Notes: generated from the letters alone by a model not told the origin. Positions 23,644 to 33,989 are shown, counted from the stretch's first letter. The stretch: DNA of 64,000 bases from Uranotaenia lowii (GCF_029784155.1 NC_073691.1:119412226-119476225), one strand, 5' to 3'. Program-made: numbers and translations.

Positions 23644-23719
23644 ATGGCTACCAAAAGAGGTTTTGGCATGGTTCTGTTCTGTTGCTGTTTTGCTTTACTA
23701 GTGTTAACAAGAAGCGTAC
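23644..23719 (+). CDS. Candidate first exon of a small secreted peptide gene
   Basis: ATG 23644 stands in a good dipteran context (ACAACAATGG). It opens a basic start followed by a hydrophobic, Cys-containing run (GMVLFCCCFALLVL), the shape of a signal peptide. Immediately after come two overlapping splice-donor-like sites, GTACGT at 23716 and GTAAAT at 23720. A matching acceptor is at 24125-24126. Nothing identifies a family. It could also be chance, since short hydrophobic frames are common in T-rich DNA. Confidence 0.35.
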
Positions 23720-24126
23720 GTAAATTGATTTTTTTAATTGTGATGAACGTTTACACACATCCCCTGGTATTCATTCAGATGAAATAATCGTTGGTACACA
23801 TTTGGAGCTTTCTATTTACTACAGTTGATACAGCAAGGAGATTATCTCCATTACACACTAAAAGAATCTATAAGTTTTACTATGTTTGAAAAGCTTTTCA
23901 AATTCCATTGGATATTTTAGACACCATGCAACAAACAAGAATTGAGAATCACCATGACTTTTTTCTTCAAAATTTCTTCAAAAAATACATTGTTCGTTGA
24001 CAATAAGTTCTGTCTGTATCTCATCCCAAAACCAAATAGAACAACCTAAAGACAACCCATTAAAACATCATTAGGGATGCTGAAAATTAGATCAATTTCT
24101 AATATTCGACTTGGTTTGTCTTGTAG

Positions 24127-24179
24127 GACGGTTTCACTGTGGTTGGTTGAAGCGAAAGAGGAAGCGGAAGCGGAGATGA
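24127..24179 (+). CDS. Candidate second exon of the same gene, Arg/Lys-rich
   Basis: The acceptor TTGGTTTGTCTTGTAG ends at 24126. Joined to the donor at 23720 (phase 1) the frame gives a short segment that turns strongly basic (Lys-Arg alternation encoded by an AAGCGG-type repeat) and stops at 24177-24179, about 42 residues in all. Joined to the donor at 23716 it stops after about seven residues. Another frame stays open for about 38 codons but does not match either donor phase. Signal peptide plus cationic tail is compatible with a host-defence-like peptide or a prepropeptide, but this is speculation. Confidence 0.25.
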
Positions 24180-24428
24180 AAATCCTGATCCTTTTCTATC
24201 CGTCACATCGCCTGGATGATGTTATTTTTGATAATCTGAACTGACGCGATTGGGTAGACCCGCGCCGCGTAGCTCTGAAAAGTCATCCTGGAAAGTAATG
24301 GTTTCGTATAATCGACCAACATCATCAACGATTAGTGGAGCTGAGTGAACTAGAAAGTTATCATTTGATTATGGATTCCTCGAAAGCTCGTTGAGTTGCC
24401 GGCATTCGTTTTAAAAACGTCAAGAGAA

Positions 24429-26835
24429 TCTATTATATAAAAATCTCTTGTAACGGTGTTTGTAGTACTACTCCTCCGGAATGGCCCAAACGAATCAAAT
24501 GAAATTATTTTTAGAATATTCTGTTGGCACGCGAATTGGTTTATATCGAATAAAAATAACAGAAAGTCGCATCAATGGTCCGTGATAAATAAATTTGTAG
24601 TTATTTGAATGAAATTAAAGTCATGGCATCCATTTTTTCGAGATTTTCAATACTTTGGGCGCCAGGCGGTTTGTTTTTAGTCTCCATGGTCAAGGCGTCG
24701 TGAGCAAACGTCGCGAGAGAATAGTAACCATGGCTGGTTAGTGGGAACATTTGGGCGTGTTTTTCTCAACCAGGCATACTGTCAATGCACGTGGTGGCGC
24801 TATGAAGCCTAGATGTGATATTTTTCTTTATGATTCCCAGCACATTTGTACAGCACATGGTAATTAATGACGCCTTGATGATGTGACCCAGATTGATGTT
24901 TTGCCGAACAAATCTAAACCATTTAAACGGTTTTAAAAATTAAAATTATTTTGATTCCGTGTTAATTAAAGCAGCATTTTTTACCAAAAAAATAACAATT
25001 TAATATTGATAATGGTATCTTTGCGGACGTTTGATAATAAAGAAAGTGAGAATATTTACAAACAATTGTATAATCCAATACGCCTAGGTTCCTATCGATA
25101 GCAGACAAAATAATAATATGTATTAGTTTTTCAGAACCACAACAAAATCCGATGAAAATGAACAAACACATGAACTTAACGAGAGCCTGTCCTTTAAAAT
25201 AGATTATATGTAAAAAGTGAGGATTTGCATTTTCCAGGCGCAAACATTCAACATTTATCAAAAAAATGTATAAATTATTTCTTCATCTTTTTTAATTGTT
25301 GGACCCATACCAACAATCTGACGAAATGAACTCATCTTTTTTTTAAACCATTCACCGAAAAACACTGTACTGTTTATTCACAAACAATTCAATTACGTAA
25401 ATACTTAACATGAAAAGTGTTTTGTTGTTTTACGTAGTGCCTACATAGAAGAGACATTTTTTAAGATTGATGTGCCAGTAGGAGCAGAATTTTTTTTTAA
25501 TAAATTTGAATATGACCGGAAAAGGTTGAAAACTCAGCATTTCGTAAAAGTGTTAACTTAGAAATATATTTTTGTCAACATGTTGGCATATTTTACGTTC
25601 AACAAGAGTTTGTTGGGAAAACTGATTTAGTTGTGCGACAAACGAAAATTGATTTGTTTTAAGGATTTTTATCTGGATATGTATCTGAAATGAAATGAAG
25701 ATTGAAATTAAAAAATAGAAGCAAAAGAAACTTTGATAACTGTTAGCCTTCTCGGCACAAAAATCTACATTTTAAGGTGTTTTTGTGATCTTTGCATGAA
25801 TTTCTAGAAAATATTCATACCACCATCGAAGCATAACAGGTTTTTTTTCGATTGCAACTGATTCTTAATGAAAAGGTAAGGTCGGTTAAATGAAATATTT
25901 AAAAGGACCCTCATAAAAAAGAGAGAACATTGCTTTTCAGTTTGAATAACAAAATTTAAATATATTTTTTTCACTTTTAAAAATTATTCTTTCCCTTAAT
26001 TCACTGGGTTACAGCTTATCCATATGAATTTTGTTTGCACTTTTTGATCAAACAAATCAAAATATAGTAATTTGCAGTATAAAAAGTCGCCAGATGCTGT
26101 TTGGCATCATTTCAAGTTGTAATGACATGGTTTTAACATGGGAAGGTATTTGAGTACGAGATATGTTTCTATGAGTGTAACAAACCTTTCGGCATTGCAG
26201 TGTTAAGATGAGAGGAACAAAGGGAGTTCCATATGAATTGCGTTCAATAGCTTGCAAACTTATCAAACCAATCAGAGCTTCCATACAAGTATGTTGACAT
26301 GAATCGAGAATTTATCGAGCAAAAGGAAGAGAGGTTGTTTGCATACGAAAAATTTGAAACCCTTCCTTATTTCTGGGAAGAGTTGGAAAGAAGATCTTTA
26401 TTCATATCATATTTCGCTAATTTTTTAAACTTATCAGACAAATAAAGTGAAATGTTGCGTCATTTAGATACAAAAAATGATTTAATAGTAGTTCGTGATC
26501 ACTTCTGACATTGCAATAGGGAAAAGACTGGAAGTCCATAACATTAAAATATAGATTTTGACATCATTATGAACTTTTTGAAGCTTATAAAAACAGAATT
26601 AAAATTTTCAGATCTTGAAAAACAAATCTAGAGATCTATCTCAAAAAAATATTTTTAAAACATCTTTGAACTAAAGTTAGAAAGTTCATGTGCTGCTCTT
26701 TTTTTAAGTATTCGCTTCTAAATTATGTTGAAATTTGGTTTGAAATGCTGTCTAGGCAATAAAACTGAATTTCAATTGTTTTAATAAATTTCATTAAATT
26801 TTGGAAGGTGGAGCAAAGCACACCGGGTCAGCTAG
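24429..26835 (+). mobile_element. Non-autonomous Helitron copy B, complete
   Basis: It begins with TCTATTATATAAAAATCTCT directly after an A and ends with CACCGGGTCAGCTAG (CTAG at 26832-26835) directly before a T, the A/T insertion expected of Helitrons, with no target duplication. The 5' 900 bp match the reverse complement of 1-1342. Stretches further in match the copy at 45158-53264. At 2407 bp with no Rep or helicase ORF it is non-autonomous. Confidence 0.82.
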
Positions 26836-27421
26836 TATTTTATATTTTTCGAAAGCTAACAACGAGAAACTAGTTTACATAACAAAACAAAATGAATTTA
26901 TTAAAACATACAATTTAGTTTCACATCTTCGAAGCGTATTAGTAAAACCTGAAAAATTACTAGTATGTTCAAATTTACAGGAATTTTTAAACGTAAAGTA
27001 ATTAAGAATTACAATAGGATGACTTACCAATCTTCGTCCTCAATCTCATCTTTGCGGACTGTCAATATTTCAACCGTTTTACGATTTTTTTTTCAAAAAT
27101 AGTAGGGTAGAGGACCCTAAGACAACGGCTTAAGGAAGCTTTTTTCATTATTTCAATAGAATTGCCTTCCACGTTGGTTTAAAACTGATGTTTAGCAATT
27201 GAACTATATTTCTAATACTGTTTTATGAAACTATGAAGGAAATAGATCAATTCATTACGTACTTTTTAGTCAATTTATGGTTTATTTTCCTGATTCAAGT
27301 TCCTATATTGTCGTACCAGGTTCCTAATTTCGTTGTACAAGGAGACCGAAATTGTCTCAATTTATTCCACCCTCTTTAGAAATACATTTAAAATTTTGAG
27401 GTTGCGGTTCATGCAATTGGC
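26836..27421. other. AT-rich spacer, no gene seen
   Basis: No gene. Around 27105-27140 and 27300-27360 are phrases such as GGACCCTAAGACAACGG and GTACCAGGTTCCTAATTTCG that resemble the iterated ends of the TA-flanked families in this window, but I cannot delimit an element. Confidence 0.4.
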
Positions 27422-27425
27422 ATTA

Positions 27426-28025
27426 GGGGATTTTTTTTTATTATCTGACAATTTGCGCCGGGGGTCTTCAGATTTTCCCCAAAATTGAAAATTTGGTTCA
27501 TTTTTGCGACTTAAAAACACATGTATTTTTTCAGATTTCTAACATTTTTATTTTTTGAGTTAGCTTCGGTTAGATTTTTTTGTAAATAAAAAATAACCAT
27601 TTTTCAAAGCTACATAACTCTGTTGTTTCTCAACGGAAATTATAAAATAGCACATCAAAATGCATTGAAATTTTATCAGCTTTTCAAATAGAATAGTTGA
27701 AAAAAATGAAATAATGACCTTCAACATGAGAAGTTGTAAATAAACTTTAAATGGCGTCTAAAAGTACCGTCTGCACCACCGAATATTTTGCAAAAAATAC
27801 CATTGTATAGCTCGATTTATGATGCAACTTTCATCTGAAGACACCAAAGTGGGCCATTAACACCTTGAAGAGTTATGAAAGAAATAATGACAATAAATCT
27901 CTTTTTTTGCCTCGAAATCAAACAATGGTGGAACAACTGCACTCACATATGGAGATAGCAAGCACTTCTAACAACATGGAAACAAAAGAACTTACCAAAG
28001 CAGGTAAAAAACACTATTTTTTCGT
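27426..28025 (+). repeat. Left terminal inverted repeat
   Basis: About 600 bp, matching 29498-30098 in inverted orientation. The inner boundary is clear: both arms share the AACACTATTTTTTCGT block and then diverge. Confidence 0.9.
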
Positions 28026-28731
28026 GCTTTGTATAGTGTTTGCAGCAAAACTGACTTTAAATTTTAATCGAAATTCTGAGTATCGTATTGTTTAAGTGAT
28101 ATAACTAATAATGGGAATGTTGCTTTTACAACCTGGTCATATACTATATAACTTATTAATTTTTCGATCAAAGATCATTGTGAAGCATAATCAATGCCAA
28201 TAGTAGAAGGTTCAGTCCCTGTGGGTAGGATCACAAAAATGTGATTAAAAAATGAAATATAGACGTGCTTTACATAGTTTTTATATCGGGAGCTAAGCAC
28301 TGGACACCAAAATCCTTTCCCATTGATCAAAAAAGTAAGAGAAAGTGGCACAAATGTTGTAGAAATAATCTAAGAGCTCAGTATGGCCAGCTCAGGCTGT
28401 AAAATGATGAAAATATGATACTTTTACCGTATTCGTTTTCTACATTCGCCCAGTTTTGCTGTTTATATACTAGAACGAACATAATTCGTCGTCAGTGTTT
28501 TGCTACCTCGATCGCTCTCAAACGAATCTTCAGTGTTCCACCGTCCATTTTAAATCAAATTTGGGGAATTACGGATGCAAAACTTAGCGCATAAACTTCT
28601 AAAAATGACAGTAAAATGTGCATAACTTGTTGTGACCTGGTGCAAAACTGGGTATAGACGAATACGTTATTAGATTTTTGGATATAACATGAAGTCAGTT
28701 TAGCTGCAACAATCTACCGCCCCTCCTTTCA

Positions 28732-29472
28732 TAACAGTCCCATATACAAAAATAAGCAAGCGAGACAATCAGCTTTTTCTGTTTTGGAATATATTTTTTA
28801 AATTGTGACCACCACTTTCAGCATAAACGAAAATGGTTCCTAGGTTGTCATAATAAATCGTTAGGCCTGAAATTTTCGAAATTTGGTTATTGGTAAGGTC
28901 GAGAGCACCATTTTTATTCATTATGGGACTGTTAATCGATCATATTTGAAACCTTTTTCGAATCTATTAGCATAACAGTCCCATACAAAATATATTTTTC
29001 TCACCAAGCTACTTTCTTAGACTTAAATTTGATCACTTTTGAACTTCTAAATGCAATTGTCAGAAAAAGAAACATACTTTTGCAAGAAAATATCATGAAT
29101 TCCACATTGTAAGTTGAATCTTTTCACGATTTTGGATTGCATCCGATAGTTTTTCGCTCAGGAAGTCATTCCTAAGAAAGTCAGACCTGCCTTCGAAAAC
29201 TAGTGTGCATCATTCGACATCAAGTGAGTTAAAAAAAATGTTTAAATGATTCAAAGCGATAAACCAAAGACTATTTCGCCGAAAGAAACATTGAAAAGTA
29301 ACCAAATCCGTGGTATTTCACATATGGGACTGTTATTCAGGTATATTTCGTATAGGACAGCCACGAATTGATATTTTTTTTCGAAATTTCTAGAACAAAA
29401 CCTCTTTTTTTAGTCTTTTATGTTGAAGCCTTATGTTGACCTAAAATGACGATAATTCATATGGGACTGTTA
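28732..29472. repeat. Five dispersed copies of ATGGGACTGTTA
   Basis: Copies are at 28732-28743 (-), 28923-28934 (+), 28973-28984 (-), 29324-29335 (+) and 29461-29472 (+). Several extend to CATATGGGACTGTTAT. All lie in the unique middle of the long-TIR element and none in the arms. They may be protein-binding sites or remnants of an older iterated element. Confidence 0.7.
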
Positions 29473-29497
29473 TGCGAGTAGGGGCAGTCTGAAAAGG

Positions 29498-30098
29498 ACG
29501 AAAAAATAGTGTTTTTTACCAGCTTTGATAAGTTCTATTGTTTCCATGTTGTTAGAAGTGCTTGCTATCTCCATATGTGAGTGCCGTTGGTCCACCATTG
29601 TTTGTTTTCGATGCAACAAAAGAGATTTATTGTCATTATTTCTTTCATAACTCTTCAAGGTGTTAATGGCCCACTTTGGTGTCTTCAGATGAAAGTTGCA
29701 TCATAAATCGAGCTACACAATGGTATTTTTTGCAAAATATTCGGTGGTGCAGACGGTACTTTTAGACGCCATTTAAAGTTTATTTACAACTTTTCATGTT
29801 GAAGGTCATTATTTCATTTTTTTCAACTATTCTATTTGAAAAGCTGATAAAATTTCAATGCATTTTGATGTGCTATTTTATAATTTCCGTTGAGAAACAA
29901 TAGAGTTATGTAGCTTTGAAAAATGGTTATTTTTTATTTACAAAAAAATCTAACCGAAGCTAACTCAAAAAATAAAAATGTTAGAAACCTGAAAAAATAC
30001 ATGTGTTTTTAAGTCGCAAAAATGAACCAAATTTTCAATTTTGGGGAAAATCTGAAGACCCCCGGCGCAAACCCGTCAGATAATAAAAAAAAATCCCC
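29498..30098 (-). repeat. Right terminal inverted repeat
   Basis: Reverse complement of 27426-28025. By eye, substitutions and a small indel near the outer end (GACAATTTG against GACGGGTTTG) distinguish the arms. Confidence 0.9.
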
Positions 30099-30272
30099 AT
30101 TAGCTAACATCGAACGGATCAACCGCACAGGATAACAGCAGAAGTTCTTTCAAGTAACCAGTCGCAATAAGCCATGAAACTAGGATAGCTTTATTGTAAC
30201 AGGTCTACCATTGCTTGGCTAATGCATCTGCAGGCAGCAAAATATTTTATTTTATTTACATAGTATTCCGTC

Positions 30273-33257
30273 TCACGACATAACTTGACGAACATAATTC
30301 CTAAAATTCACTCGGTTCATAGCAACCGTTCTCCAATTTCTCGGGCACCCCACGTTCGCCAGATCACGCTCCACTTGGTCTAACCACCTCGCTCGTTGCG
30401 CCCCCGCTCGTCTTGTTCCTACCGGATTCGTAGCGAACACCTGTTTTGCAGGACAGTCGTCCGGCATTCTCGCAACATGTCCAGCCCAGCGTATCCGGCC
30501 AGCTTTCACCACCTTCTGGATACTGGGTTCGCCGTAGAGTCGCGCGAGCTCGTGGTTCATCCTTCGCCTCCACACTCCGTTCTCCTGTACGCCGCCAAAG
30601 ATGGTTCTTAACACTCGTCGCTCGAATACTCCGAGTGTACGCAGGTCCTCCTCGAGCAATATCCATGTCTCGTGCCCGTAGAGAACAACCGGTCTAATAA
30701 GCGTCATATACAGGTTACACTTCGTACGAGGGCAAAGTCTTCTCGACCGCAGTTGCTTGTGGAGTCCATAGTAGGCACGACTTCCGCTGATAATTCGCCT
30801 CGGGATCTCACGGCTGGTGTCATTGTCTGCGGTCACCAGTGAGCCGAGATAGACAAAGTCTTCGACTATCTCCAGCTCGTCGCCGTCGATCATGACCTTG
30901 TTATTACTGGACAAGCGGGTTCGGTCGGTCTCGGATCCGCAGGCCAGCATGTACTTCGTCTTGGACGTATTAATCATCAACCCAATCCTTCCTGCTTCGC
31001 GTTTCAGTTTGCGGTAGATCTCCTCCACCGCCGCAGATGATCTGCCGACTATATCAATGTCATCGGCAAAGCAGATAAGTTGACTGGATCTGTTGAAAAT
31101 CGTGCCCCGCATTTCGCCCACCGCTCGTCGAATAACACCTTCTAGCGCCACGTTGAACATCATGCAGGATAGACCATCACCTTGTCGAAGCCCCCTGCGC
31201 GATTCGAATGAACTCGACAATTCACCCGAAATCCGCACACAGCACTGCGTTCCATCCATCGTCGCCTTGATCAGTCTGATCAGCTTCCCGGAAAAGCCGT
31301 TCTCGTCCATGATTTTCCATAGCTCGTTACGGTCGATCGTGTCGTATGCGGCTTTGAAGTCGATGAAAAGATGGTGCGTAGGGACTTGGTGTTCCCGGCA
31401 TTTTTGGAGGATTTGCCGTAATGTGAATATCTGGTCCGTTGTTGACCGTCCCTCCATGAAGCCGGCCTGATGACTTCCCACGAATCTGTTTGCTTGCGGC
31501 GTTAGGCGGCGGAGTAGGATTCGGGACAACACTTTGTAGGCGGCATTGAGGACAGTGATCGCTCGGTAGTTCTCACAGTCCAATTTGTCGCCCTTCTTGT
31601 AGATGGGGCATATTACCCCCTCCTTCCACTCCTCCGGTAGCTGTTCTATGTCCCAGATCCGGACTATCAACCGGTGTAGGCAATCGGCCAACCTGTCCGG
31701 GCCCATTTTGATGAGTTCAGCTGCGATGCCATCCTTCCCAGCCGACTTGTTTCTATTCAGCTGGCGAATGGCTTCCTTAACTTCACTCATCGTTGGGAGT
31801 GGCTCCTCTTCGTCGTTGGCTACGCCGGCGATGTACGTTCCCCCACCGTCTTGATCTCCTGCATGTGCGCCGTTCAGGTGTTCATCGAAGTGCTGCTTCC
31901 ACCTTTTGATCGCCTCACGATTGTCCGTCAGGATGCCTCCGTCCTTATCCCGGCACATTTCGGCTTGCGGCACGAAGCCTTTGCGGGATGCGTTGAGTTT
32001 CTGATAGAACTTTCGTGTTTCTTGGGAACGATGCAGCTGCTCCAGCTCCTCGAGCTCCTCCTCCTCCAGGCGGCGCTTTTTCTCCTGGAAAAGTCGGACT
32101 CGCTGCCTCTTCCGCTGTCGGTGATTTTCCACATTTCGACGGGTGCCTCTCTGCACTACTGCCGCCCGCGCGGCATTCTCTTCGTCCATCACCCTCCTAC
32201 ACTCCTCGTCGAACCAGTCGTTCCGTCGAGATCGCTCCACATAACCGATGACGTTCTCCGCAGCACTGTTGATGGCTGTTTTGATGGTATCCCAACAGTC
32301 CTCGAGAGGGGCTTCGTCAAGCTCGCCCTCTGCCGGTAGCGCTGCTTCGACCGATTGCGCGTAGTCTGCCGCGACCTCAGGTTGCTTCAGTCGCGCGATA
32401 TTTAACCGAAGCGGGCGCCGGTTTCGCGTGTTGTTCACTACGGAGAGTTTTGGGCGCATCTTCACCATCACCAGATAATGGTCCGACTCGATGTTGGCGC
32501 CCTGATAGGATCTGACGTCGATGATGTCCGAGAAGTGCCGGCTGTCGATCAAAACGTGGTCGATCTGTGATTGAGTTTGGTACGGTGATCTCCAGGTGTA
32601 CTTGTGTGGGAGGCGGTGCTGGAAAAAGGTACTACGTACGGCCATTCGTTTGGAGGCGGCGAAATCAATAAGTCTGAGGCCGTTTTCGTTGGTCAGTTGG
32701 TGTGCACTGAACCTTCCAATTGTCGGTTTGAATTCCTCCTCCTGGCCGACCTGAGCATTGAAATCCCCGATGACGATCTTTATATCATGTTTTGGGCAAC
32801 GGTCGTATTCACGCTCCAGCTGCGCGTAGAATTCGTCTTTGTCGTCACCGGTACTTCCGAGGTGAGGGCTGTGCACGTTGATGATGCTGATGTTGAAGAA
32901 CCGGCCCTTGATTCTCAACCGGCACATTCGTGAGTTGATCGGCCACCAACCGATAACGCGCTTTTGCATCTTTCCCATCACTATAAAAGCTGTTCCAAGC
33001 TCGTGTGTGTTGCCGCAGCTCTGGTAGATGGCACGACCATCTGGGTACGTTCGTACCGTGGAGCCCTTCCAGCATACCTCCTGCAGCGCTACGATGTCGA
33101 ATTTGCGGCTCTTCAATTCGTTGGAGAGCACGTGGGTACTGCCCACAAAATTTAGAGATCGGCAGTTCCATGTTCCAAGTTTCCAATCGCTAGTCCCTTT
33201 TCGTCGCGTGGGTCTTTGCCGATTTCCATCCGAAATTTGTTGTTCGTTGTTCGTTGT
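30273..33257 (-). CDS. RTE ORF2: APE-type endonuclease and reverse transcriptase, uninterrupted
   Basis: The frame is open from 33257 (just after an in-frame TAA) to the stop at 30273, about 994 codons, the normal RTE length. Endonuclease: LGTWNCRSLNFVGSTHV, DIVALQEVCW, IVIGDFNAQVG, SQIDHVLID and ESDHYLVMVKM. A basic coiled-coil-like linker follows (RQRVRLFQEKKRRLEEEELE). RT: NYRAITVLNAAYKVLSRILL, GFMEGRSTTDQIF, LFIDFKAAYDTIDRNELW, GLRQGDGLSCMMFNVALEGV and the catalytic LICFADDIDIVG. C-terminus: RIRWAGHVARMPDD and a Trp/Arg-rich end. There is no ATG before the first endonuclease motif; the first near-start is GTG at 33146. Translation probably depends on ORF1 (reinitiation or frameshift). No lesion seen. 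Confidence 0.93.
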   Translation of the reverse strand, partial: TTNNEQQISDGNRQRPTRRKGTSDWKLGTWNCRSLNFVGSTHVLSNELKSRKFDIVALQEVCWKGSTVRTYPDGRAIYQSCGNTHELGTAFIVMGKMQKRVIGWWPINSRMCRLRIKGRFFNISIINVHSPHLGSTGDDKDEFYAQLEREYDRCPKHDIKIVIGDFNAQVGQEEEFKPTIGRFSAHQLTNENGLRLIDFAASKRMAVRSTFFQHRLPHKYTWRSPYQTQSQIDHVLIDSRHFSDIIDVRSYQGANIESDHYLVMVKMRPKLSVVNNTRNRRPLRLNIARLKQPEVAADYAQSVEAALPAEGELDEAPLEDCWDTIKTAINSAAENVIGYVERSRRNDWFDEECRRVMDEENAARAAVVQRGTRRNVENHRQRKRQRVRLFQEKKRRLEEEELEELEQLHRSQETRKFYQKLNASRKGFVPQAEMCRDKDGGILTDNREAIKRWKQHFDEHLNGAHAGDQDGGGTYIAGVANDEEEPLPTMSEVKEAIRQLNRNKSAGKDGIAAELIKMGPDRLADCLHRLIVRIWDIEQLPEEWKEGVICPIYKKGDKLDCENYRAITVLNAAYKVLSRILLRRLTPQANRFVGSHQAGFMEGRSTTDQIFTLRQILQKCREHQVPTHHLFIDFKAAYDTIDRNELWKIMDENGFSGKLIRLIKATMDGTQCCVRISGELSSSFESRRGLRQGDGLSCMMFNVALEGVIRRAVGEMRGTIFNRSSQLICFADDIDIVGRSSAAVEEIYRKLKREAGRIGLMINTSKTKYMLACGSETDRTRLSSNNKVMIDGDELEIVEDFVYLGSLVTADNDTSREIPRRIISGSRAYYGLHKQLRSRRLCPRTKCNLYMTLIRPVVLYGHETWILLEEDLRTLGVFERRVLRTIFGGVQENGVWRRRMNHELARLYGEPSIQKVVKAGRIRWAGHVARMPDDCPAKQVFATNPVGTRRAGAQRARWLDQVERDLANVGCPRNWRTVAMNRVNFRNYVRQVMS

Positions 33258-33591
33258 TTATGTTTTTTGTAGTCACAGGCTCGCAAGGCCCGCAGCTAAC
33301 CCCACTATCTCGCAGGAGGACCGTCGTGATGTTGCTGTTTTGGGTCCCGAACACCACCAGGACGCTGTTGCACTCCGCACGCCGCCCCTGACATGGAGAA
33401 CAGACGCGTACGAAGCCCCCTAACTCAGTCTGCATGCGACCAAAGCATCCACCGGGGCTGGGTACCCGATCTCCGCTAAGGTTGCTCACACCCCAGCTAG
33501 CACCACGGGGAGGTAGAGAATCGGAGTTGCAGACAAGAGGTGATATGACCACTACCCGAAGGTTGGGTGTATGGGGTCTCGAGTTGCACAT
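33190..33591 (-). CDS. RTE small ORF1 (133 codons)
   Basis: An open frame starts at ATG 33591, 20 bp inside the 5' end of the element, and overlaps the ORF2 frame by about 65 bp. The product is Cys/Gly/Arg-containing with no domain I recognise. In the sister copy at 57174 the same frame has a CAG-to-TAG stop at 57375 and a one-base insertion near 57496, so the intact state here is notable. Some RTE elements have such a short leading ORF; function unknown. Confidence 0.55.
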   Translation of the reverse strand: MCNSRPHTPNLRVVVISPLVCNSDSLPPRGASWGVSNLSGDRVPSPGGCFGRMQTELGGFVRVCSPCQGRRAECNSVLVVFGTQNSNITTVLLRDSGVSCGPCEPVTTKNINNEQRTTNFGWKSAKTHATKRD

Positions 33592-33610
33592 TGTCTACTT
33601 CGCTAGCCAT

Positions 33611-33989
33611 TGTGTCTGTGCAATTTGCATTATTTTTCTGAAATATCTGATTTTGGTTTTCAAATCATGTTTTTTTCATTCTTTTATTAATATTTGGTTC
33701 GAAATTTATTAAGAATAAGATTTTTCTGATCTTTAGAAAGACAGTAAAGATTTGAGTAATGATGTAAGAGCTCCAGAGTACTTTCTTAAAACTCTTTACT
33801 GAACTGAAAATTATTCTGTGATTTTTTTTCAATTCTCTGATAAACTCTTTTAAATTCCTGTCAAATAATGGGTAATAAGTTTTGATATTCAGCCTTGTAA
33901 ATTACTTAACGATACGTTGAGCAAAACAGTTTAAAAATAATGTTATTTGCAACTTTTAATAGCCACCCTTTTTGTCGGAACTGGAAGTT
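33611..33989. other. AT-rich spacer, no gene seen
   Basis: Flanking DNA between the RTE 5' end and the pogo-like element. No gene or RNA feature found. Confidence 0.5.

Larger units (their letters stand above)
27426..30098. mobile_element. DNA element with ~600-bp terminal inverted repeats and 4-bp ATTA duplication
   Basis: The left arm (27426-28025) is the reverse complement of the right arm (29498-30098) with only scattered differences. The arms start GGGGATTTTTTTTTATTATC and are flanked by ATTA (27422-27425 and 30099-30102). The unique middle (28026-29497) has no long ORF but contains five copies of ATGGGACTGTTA in both orientations. Each arm carries the same short frame (MKSYERNNDNKSL onward), present twice because the arms are duplicates. 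Transcription through the element would give a long hairpin RNA. A 4-bp duplication with long arms is compatible with Sola-like or Chapaev-like groups, but I cannot assign it. Confidence 0.85.
30241..33610 (-). mobile_element. Full-length RTE-clade retrotransposon, apparently intact
   Basis: The 5' boundary (33610, sequence starting ATGGCTAGCGAAG) is shared exactly with the other long copy at 57155, while flanks differ, so both are probably full length. The element ends within a (TAAAA)-type tail near 30241, about 30 bp after the ORF2 stop, the very short 3' UTR typical of RTE. It carries a small ORF1 (33190-33591) and an uninterrupted ORF2. No clear target duplication is visible, which is not unusual for RTE insertions. 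Related RTE elements such as JAM1 are known from Aedes. Confidence 0.92.

Noticed and set aside
27865..28095. A 76-codon frame starting MKSYERNNDNKSL, present twice in inverted orientation
   Set aside because: It lies in the terminal inverted repeat of the element at 27426-30098. The duplication reflects the arms, the frames end differently in the unique middle, and there is no recognisable domain.
31851..32339. Open frames of 100-180 codons opposite RTE ORF2 (also 58361-58915)
   Set aside because: Antisense shadows of the conserved ORF2 codons, repeated in each RTE copy, with no domain of their own.
33225..33275. A AAA AAC slippery heptamer in the ORF1 frame of the intact RTE, suggesting -1 frameshifting into ORF2
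   Set aside because: ORF2 is in the +1 frame relative to ORF1 here, and the ORF2 frame has a TAA just downstream of the heptamer, so a -1 slip does not enter ORF2. The other copy also differs by one base at this spot.
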